Assembly: GCF_008831285.2 (NCBI RefSeq) | Contig: NC_045150.1 | Coordinates: 16,998,600 to 17,062,599, forward strand | DNA length: 64,000 nucleotides | Direction of reading: 5' to 3' | Source: Nymphaea colorata | Lineage: Eukaryota; Streptophyta; Magnoliopsida; Nymphaeales; Nymphaeaceae | Part shown: positions 56,640 to 64,000 of the stretch, piece after piece | How positions within the stretch are numbered: the first letter of the stretch is position 1 | Layout: every line of letters begins with the position of its first letter | Translations under genes and position numbers: made by a program | Notes under the pieces: generated by a model | Databases searched by the model: none | The model's input: only the letters and a program-made list of their open reading frames with translations | What the model was told of the DNA's origin: nothing

Positions 56640-58530
56640 AACTTACTCCATAATCTTAGGTGTTGAGTTTGTGTTTGGACTATGTCGAAAGGAACAAAAG
56701 GCCCACGATTTATCAAGTATGCAGCAGTACTGATTGCATCAGCCCAAAAAGTCTTTGGCAAGCCTGAATGCAGTCTCCTGCTCCTTGCTCTTTCACAAAG
56801 GGTTCTGTTCATTCTTTTAGCAACCCCATTTTGTCGTGACTTTTTAGGGATCGTCCTTTGTGTTCGAATCCCATGATCTGCACAAAAGTCTTTAAACTCT
56901 TTGCTATCATACTCACCTCCATTGTATGACTGCAGACATTTAATCTTCTTTTCGGTCTGATTTTCTACTTCTGCTTTTAACCTTTTAAAAACATTAAACA
57001 CATCATATTTATACTTGAGAAAATAGACCCATACCTTTATGGTACAATCATCAATAAATGTGACATAGTATAGGGATCCTCCAAGAGAACGAACTGGAGC
57101 TGGTCCCAAAACATCAGTATGCACCAACTCTAACTTTTCCTTCTTTAGAGGCCGTCCAACTTTGGAGAAGGTGACCATTTTCTGTTTTCCAAAGACACAG
57201 TCTTCACATAGCCCAATGTCTACAGGTTTCAAGTCGTGCAACTTGTCATTTATTGCCATGATCTTGATTCCCTTCTCACTCATATGCCCAAGACTGCAAT
57301 GCCACAACAAGGATTTATTTTCACATTTCGCCACAACCACTGTGTTTTTCATATCTACGGTCATGTACAATGTGCCAAGTTTGTAACCTCCTACTATAAC
57401 CATAGCACCTTTGGTAGTAACGTAGCCTTCGTCATCTAACTGCCCAACCGAAATGAGATTCTTCTTCAACCCTGGGACATGTCTGACATCTTTTAACTTC
57501 CATATATGTCCATTCTGCATTTTAATGTGAACCTCACCTTTCCCTACAATATCCAGAGGTTCATCATCCGCAAGGTATACTCTGCTAAATTTTCCTACAA
57601 CATAGTTGTGCATACTTTCATTAGAACACGTCGAATGAAAAGATGCACCAGAGTCTAAAATCCAAGACTCTATGGAGCTGTGTACACTCAAACCAAGTGC
57701 GTTAGCTGTATCTTTTGTTGCTGCATTCGTTGAATCATCCTCACGATTTGGGTTATTCTTCTTCAACAACCTGCAATCTCTTTTCCGGTGTCCTGGCTTA
57801 CCACAATTCCAACAGCCATCACTTCAAAGTTTGGATTGACTCCTTCCCTTAGATTTGGACCTTCCATGCTCTTGGTAGCGTTCATTTTTTTTGCCCTTGT
57901 TTCAAACATTTAGGGCAGAACTGAGAGGTTCTCCTGCCTCCCTTCTGCGAATCTCCTCACTAAGTATTAAATCTAGAACGCCACTAAACTTCAATTTACT
58001 TGACGTCGATTACTCATGGTGGTCACAGTGGCACTCCAACTCTCCGGTAGTGATGACAGTAAAATTAAGGCTTAAACCTCATCATCAAATTTAATATCCA
58101 CAGAACATAATTGAGAAGTAATAACATTGAACTCATTTATGTGATCCGTAATAGAGGCACCTTCAACCATTTTCAAATTAAATAATCGATGCATCAAATA
58201 TACCTTATTCGAAGCAGGGGGTTTTTCATACATATCTGTTAGCGTCTACATCAAACTTACTATCGTTTTCTCGATAACAATGTTGAAGGCGACGTTTTCG
58301 GCCAGCGTCAACTGGATGACTCCAAGGGCTTGTCTATCCAACAACTGCCAATTTGCATCAGCCATTGTTGCGGGCTTCGCTCCCATGAGCGGTTCATGCA
58401 GTTTCTTCTTATACAAGTAGTCCTCGATCTGCATCTTCCAGAATCCAAAGTCTTCACCGTCGAACTTCTCGATTCTAACTTTCCTTCTTCCAGCGCCATT
58501 GTTCCTATTGCGAATGAACCTGGATCTGAT
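56640..58530 (-). pseudogene. Copia F gag-protease-integrase, truncated
   Basis: Minus strand: gag RRKVRIEKFDGEDFGFWKMQIEDYLYKKKLHEPLMG at 58300-58500, a stop, gag C-terminal part in other frames, CCHC knuckle CWNCGKPGHRKRDC just above 57770, then an open frame from 57769 with protease WILDSGASFHSTC, integrase zinc-binding LLWHCSLGHMSEKG and LCEDCVFGKQ, core LELVHTDVLGP, LQSYNGGEYDSKEF, TAAYLINRGP. Breaks off after HLRLW near 56640 in AT-rich DNA; reverse transcriptase and RNase H are missing. Not closely related to Copia A or C. Confidence 0.85.
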
Positions 58531-58857
58531 ACCAATTGTTAGGAACAACACAAACTCTTCTCTCACACTCTCAAGAGGGGGTTAGAAGCAACAAGGAAGA
58601 AGACAAATTTACGTGGTTTGGAGTAATAATCTCCAATGTCCATGGTCGAACAGATCTTTTACTATTCACTCACAGATGAACACAAACACTCACAGAGAAG
58701 AAGACTCCAAAAGAAAACTGCGGCCTTCCTCTCAACATAAGGATTAGGGCGAAACCTGCATTTGTATAAAATGACATAAATGCTCTTACATAAATGCATT
58801 TGGATCCGAGGTATTGCATATGAGTGTTCAGTATGGATCAAGTTCCATACACCAACA
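58522..58857 (-). repeat. 5' LTR (58537-58857) and PBS of Copia F
   Basis: 321-bp LTR, minus strand TGTTGGTGTATGG..GTTCCTAACA, followed after three bases by GGTATCAGATCC, a tRNA-Met type primer site (58522-58533). The 3' LTR is absent with the rest of the 3' half. Confidence 0.75.
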
Positions 58858-59072
58858 AATAGGGGTCATGGCCATAAACAATCTCCATTCTTTTAGCTTG
58901 GGATTGGAAGATAACAAAATCTCCGCTGGAGAGGTTTGACCAATTTAACAAGAAAATGGAAACAAAGTGCCAAACGCATGCTTCTCAATCGAGATGCCTT
59001 TCAAAATGACCTCAATGAATATTTAATATTAATGTTCGAGGGCATGGTTTAGCTCTCTGAGCAGGGAGACCG

Positions 59073-59074
<2 letters not shown>

Positions 59075-59124
<50 letters not shown>
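59075..59124. repeat. (TA)n microsatellite
   Basis: About 50 bp of uninterrupted TA. Confidence 0.9.
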
Positions 59125-59128
<4 letters not shown>

Positions 59129-61562
59129 GAATGGTGCATGTTTACTTTTCCCAGTGGTTTACCATTTCTTATGCACTCTACCAATCCAGAAAGCTGGCAA
59201 GTCATTCGCTAAAAAGCAACTTTCACAAAACTTCAAAAGGCTGCGGTTTTGCGTTTCTCAAAATGAGAGGCCCTGATAGGACCTTGCTCCAAAGTAGGTC
59301 TAGACGCTTTCCTATAGCCGATCCTATCCCCAAGATCTCTTGAGGCACCTAAGGCAAACCTAAAGAAGGACAAATTCAACGAAAATCCTACTACAAGAAA
59401 TGCTAACGGGCATGAAAACAAACAACGCAATTAAAACAAACTAAACTAAACTGAATGGAATACGAAAAAACAACTACTAGAAAAAGAGCAATGAAGATGA
59501 TAATGTCTTGCAGTTGGGTCTTAGGCCAAGGACCTCTGAAAAACCGCAAGAACAACATAGCCACAAAGATGCAAATAAGCAAGGACAAAATGTAATCTAA
59601 ATAGCTCTAAAGAAATCAAGGAGAATACCGGACTGGGCTAACTTAGAAGAGACCTTGGGATGAATTCCAGTCCCCGGGTACTACAGCAATGCAGTAGGAG
59701 GAAGCCAATTCTGAAGAGAACGTCTGTCGGCTTTTCAGAACTGCCGCAAAAGCTCATCCACTGGGTGCCTTTTCTTGCAGATGAGGTCTTGTGGATGGCG
59801 CGACGCGGGCTTCGTCACGAATGGGGTCGCGTCTATAGGTGAGAGGGAGTGCCTGGCTGTGAGAAGGGAGCTAGGGGAAGATTGCTGCTCGCCGATGAGT
59901 GCTTGGCTGCCGGTGTAAGGAAACAAGCTCGGTCTAGAGCTCGGACTGCACCTATGGTGTGGCTGGCTTTGGTAGGTTTAGTTCAAGTGGGCTTGGTAAG
60001 GTTAGACTAGGTTAGATCACTTGCGTTTAGTTGTCTAGGTTTAGGTTTAGGTTTAGTAGATGCTGATCGGTTTTGGGTAGGCTAGGTAATATAAAGTTGA
60101 ACTTAGGGTATAATCGAAATTAGGATTAGGGTAGGCAATGGATGACGATGTCGGACCGTGGGGGCTACCTTCCCCAAATGTAGGAAGGGAGGCAAGGAAA
60201 CTTCCTAGAATGATGGTGGTGGCTGGGTTAGATAAGGCAACATGTGAGGAAGGAAAAGGCAAAAGCAATGTGAACAGAATTGGGTTTAGGCCAAATGGCT
60301 GGTTGGGGTCAAAGCTTTCCTAAAATGTAGGTCACCTACTCTAATGGATTCTGAATTGTAGGGCAAGGTGGCACTGGTGGCCCACCAAATGAGGAAGGGA
60401 TTGGGCAAGAGGATCTCTAGCCCAAATGAAGGAAATGGATGGCGCGGAAAGTGGTGCGCCAAATGTGGAAAGGAATCGAGCTAGGTCAGCTCGGATTCTT
60501 CTTCCTTGGAATGTTGCCACGTGTCCCTAATGAATGGCTGGTGTTTCACATGGACAAGGGAGAGAACCACTTACCAAATGTGCAGAATTGGCAGCCGTTT
60601 GATCCAAACGTGCACCGGCAGCTAGGTCGAAGAAACCCTAGGCGAGCCTCCAACTAAACCGCACATTTTTCCAATTTGCCCCTCCAACTGTAGTTGTTCT
60701 TTTGCTGGTTCAAGGGTAGACTTGCTCTCTGCCATTGCTGACCAAATGCTTGCTAGAATAGTAGCAGCGTTTGCCGGAACTTCAGAATTCCGGTGGACAC
60801 CGAACTTTACCGTTTTGGCTCCAAACTGCGCCAAACTTTGACGTTTTCTTTCTTCTTCTTGGATGATGGTTCCTATGCTGATTTTGCTTCTTTTTTATGC
60901 CGCTTTTGCACTGATTTGAAGATGTTTCTCTCGTTGTTTCTGGCGTGAATATCAGGCCCAAACCGTGGCTTGGACTTGAGATTTGAAAGAGTTTTCGCTG
61001 GTATATTTTCACCAATTCGATAGGGTAGATCATGATCACTCCAAGGAGTCCTTGTGACTTCTAAGAACTGGTTTAAGGCAAGCTTCCACCGTTGAATGAT
61101 AGCCCAAACTCACGAGTATACACCATGGGAGTGAACCAACTTATAAGGCTGAATCCTAACTCAAAACAATCCAACAAAGTTTCACAATTCACCAAAGGAA
61201 GTTCTCGTACTAACCTTCTCTTGATTGGTAAAATGTCGAACACCACACGCCTCCTAGTTGCCTAGTTGGAATGCAGTCCTCCCGTGGGCTGATCTGGCTT
61301 CTATTCCTCCTTCCTGTTCAAGGATGAATGCACCTTTGATAGCCGTGAGTTGATGTGGGGAACAACGTGGGCTGTTGAAGTCGCATACGCCGGAGCATAC
61401 CTTGATCTTCTAGCCACCAATTCCGTTGGTCGAGTGGTTGAGGAAGAGAACAAGAAACAAAGGAGAGGAGGAAGATTGACCGCCGGTTATGGAGAGACTT
61501 GCATGATGGAAGAAACCAGCCAAGGCCGGCACTTGACGAAGGTGAAGGAAAGGAAGGGGGCA

Positions 61563-61635
<73 letters not shown>

Positions 61636-64000
61636 CGTGAGGAGAGAGAGAAGCTTGGCAAATGATTGATTGCATACGAAAAACAAAGTACAAAAGGTTT
61701 AAATACTTTTCTAAGTGACTCGGTTAATAGATGGATCGAACTGGTTCACTTCTACTCAAAGCAAATGACTCGAGATACAAACCATCTCGGTCCAATCAAC
61801 ATGAAATAAAATGCATAAGCAAATGAACATATCAATTTGGGCGTAATGCCCCTAACCTATGAAATGAACCCTTGCGCTTGGTGAGCACAAGGTGGGGGAC
61901 TTGTCTGGGTTGCGCCCAGACTTCAGATTTCCCCATTGACCAGCTCGGCCTGCCTAAGTTAAGTAAAGGCTCAGTCGAGTCTCCTATCTAGGCTTGCCCT
62001 ATGCTGCCTCTAAAGATTTGGATATTGACCGACACTAGGGTGGACTAGGCCTAAACCGGAGGTAAGACTATCAATTTGGCCTTCTAAAGTTGGATCCATT
62101 CCGATGTGCTGGTCATCTGCCGATATAACCGGACCTAGGGCCTTTGCATCTCCACCATCACCACCCACTGCTTGTGCACTAAGTCCTGGTTTAGCCTCTT
62201 TAACTGCCATAGCACCTTGCTCGACTTGGCTCTCATGCCCTTCAGCCCTGGCTTGACTACTCTCGCCACACTCAAACATTCTGCTCGATGGAGGACTAGG
62301 CAGACTCGTATCAGGCCCCTTCCTTAGAACTAGTCATTTTCAAAGGTCCTAAATTTTTGAGAAACGCTGCTTCAAATAATTACTTTGTTTAACGATCATC
62401 GACCTTAGGGCGTTAAGTTCCTTTGTCATACTTTAATGCATCATATATTCATTTTGCATTCAAAAGAAAAAAAAATGACAAGTTCACCCGTTTCTGGATG
62501 ACTAATTATAATCGAACAAAAAGTTGACTCAGTCCAACTTGATGAACAGCAATCAGATATACCTGAGATATGATTAGCGGGTAAAAGGGGCTAACGAGAA
62601 AATCATTGGTCTACCATAATTTTTTTTTTTTCAGAAATTCACCTTTGGTCTTGCACATTCTCGGCAAGCAATTGAAGACTTAAACCCCCTAGTCGACCCA
62701 ACCTCGGATGTGCATCTCAGACTTAGCCAGCAGATGCCCTACACAAATCCCACCTGCGTCCGACCTATGGCCAGTAGTCGCTTATGCGTCGTCGGGTCAT
62801 CCTTGCTATATGCCAAGGAAATAAGTTTGATTGTATAATGGAATTTATATGAAAAAGATGACGAGAGAGAAAGGAAAACAAGTGTTTGATTCGTACATTC
62901 CAACTGAGCAGGTACAGATTCACTGTTCAGTGTACAAAGATGAAGCTCCCACCTAATCTTTTGTCTCAAGTAGCATACACTTTAAGATAACATACACTTT
63001 GGTACCCACAAAAAAAAGTGTCGCACCTTGGTGGCCGCAGTACTTGAAGTGGTTGAACAGGTCAATATGAGCATTAATCATCTTAGCTGTTGTAAAGGAA
63101 TAGTGTTCGTTAATGGCCCCCAAGCATTCCTATCTAGCTTTTGATCAGTTCCTTTCTTTTTGAACATCGGTGTAGGATTTGCCAGAACGGCCTACTCGGG
63201 TCTGCCCTGACTTTGACTTGGTAATCTTTGCACCAACCTAATTAGAGGAGGAGGAGGATGCTTCTCAAAAGATGCCCGTTGTTCATGTGGCCGTCCTTCA
63301 TATTTTGGCTAGTTTTTACAAAATATACACTGTGGTTCTAAAAATCTTAGTGCGCGACTGACCACAAATGCGTCTACGTTCTCCGTTCTCCCGCCTCTAT
63401 CCACTGTCTTGTCCTACCACTTTCTTGGACAGTGAGTACTGACTACGGCACAGGCTGGGTACTTCACTCCAATGCCTGGCAGTTGGAAAAGGTCCACATG
63501 CAGTCGTAGGGTCGCCATCGTTGGTCCACACCACAGCGACACCAAGTCCTCTTGGACTTAAAAGGGTTTCACTTGAACCCACCTGCACGTCAAGTTAGTG
63601 TACAGGTAGCTAATGAGCCCCACCATAGTGCTTTGCAGCACCCATCTGCACAAGTATCTTACCATGACTCACCCACCTCTATTTTAAAAGTAATATTGTA
63701 AAAATCAATTTTTAGAATATGACCGAACCGTCAATTTTGGAGCATTGGCCGATTTAACTATTCAAATGAAGCGGCAAGTGCAACGGCAGATGATATTCAA
63801 CATTTTATTTCATAAACCGAACAAAAAATATATGTAAAAAAGATCTAACTAAAACTAAACAAGCTCATATAAATTCGACAGTTTAAAAGTATGTAAACAA
63901 AACAACAAAATTGAACAAGAGAGAAAACAAATGGAAAGAAATAAAAGGAAGGAAAAAAAAGCAAGAATTCACAAGAAAACTAGGGCAAACTCGAGTAATT
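59125..64000. other. Gene-free or unrecognised right end
   Basis: GC-richer mixed sequence from 59640 to 62340 with several short open frames but no recognisable domain, splice pattern or retroelement motif. A (TTTAGG)n stretch of about three units lies at 60037-60056 and a GA tract at 61566-61635. 62340-64000 is AT-richer with no gene-like signal. It may be transposon leader or LTR sequence whose coding parts lie outside the window. Confidence 0.4.
61566..61635. repeat. (GA)n microsatellite with GATA interruptions
   Basis: About 70 bp of GA repeats with three or four GATA steps. It creates artefactual RERERE and SLSLSL frames on both strands. Confidence 0.9.

Noticed and set aside
60037-60056. 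Interstitial telomere repeat
   Set aside because: Only about three hexamer TTTAGG units, not the plant heptamer array; too short to mean anything.
61318-61693. Open frames rich in Ser-Leu or Arg-Glu
   Set aside because: Products of the GA microsatellite.
59230-62370. 13-bp inverted match (GCGTTTCTCAAAA) possibly bounding a 3.1-kb DNA transposon
   Set aside because: A match of this length is expected by chance many times in 64 kb, and no target duplication or transposase was seen.
1-64000. tRNA, CRISPR, bacterial operon, phage or toxin-antitoxin systems
   Set aside because: Nothing of the kind was recognised; the matches to tRNA-Met are retrotransposon primer sites only.

Overview
The window is nuclear DNA of a flowering plant. 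The evidence is one spliced plant-type gene on the minus strand, surrounded and invaded by plant LTR retrotransposons (mostly Ty1/Copia primed by initiator tRNA-Met, one Ty3/Gypsy remnant and a captured chromovirus fragment), hAT-like and fold-back DNA elements, and a plastid rRNA fragment inside an intron. The species cannot be named from sequence alone. There are no bacterial-style operons, CRISPR arrays or phage genes.

The only host gene I can support is TOP3A, DNA topoisomerase III alpha. Fourteen consecutive exons were placed on the minus strand between 36952 (ATG) and 6622. They join in one frame for 572 codons, about 60% of a typical plant TOP3A, and the 3' part lies beyond position 1. 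The catalytic Toprim acidic residues and the active-site tyrosine exon (GFISYPRTE) are intact. Only 1.7 kb of about 30 kb is coding. Intron 8 is 13.3 kb, intron 13 is 7.5 kb and intron 14 exceeds 6.6 kb, all swollen by transposons.

Layout from left to right. 1-6367 (intron 14): an old Copia 3' half (B) split by a very young full-length Copia (A) with identical LTRs and a GGGGG target duplication. 6622-6656: exon 14. 6657-14144 (intron 13): a palindromic Copia (Z) with two inverted ~1.5 kb arms, one of which carries a 944-bp hAT-like element; the other arm preserves the exact empty site. 14145-18747: exons 13 to 9, with a plastid 16S rRNA fragment in intron 12. 18748-32021 (intron 8): an intact young Copia (C) with a 1434-codon gag-pol, a Copia gag/LTR fragment (D), a 1.3-kb DNA element, a Copia whose two halves carry unrelated LTRs (Y/X), and a Copia A-type 3' end. 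32022-36952: exons 8 to 1.

Upstream of TOP3A, 37-64 kb is gene-poor repeat land: a 110-bp hairpin, a fold-back repeat cluster holding a Ty3/Gypsy chromodomain piece, a miniature LTR element (TRIM) of about 460 bp, a degenerate minisatellite, a decayed Tat/Ogre-like Gypsy (44.8-50.1 kb), a decayed Copia (E) with a five-fold tandem array of a gag CCHC module, and a 5' Copia half (F). The last 5 kb shows nothing recognisable beyond microsatellites.

The most interesting structures are the intronic palindromic Copia (a potential hairpin-RNA source under TOP3A transcription), the amplified gag zinc-knuckle array, the TRIM, and the LTR-mismatched Copia. None is a proven new system; each is a testable structure.
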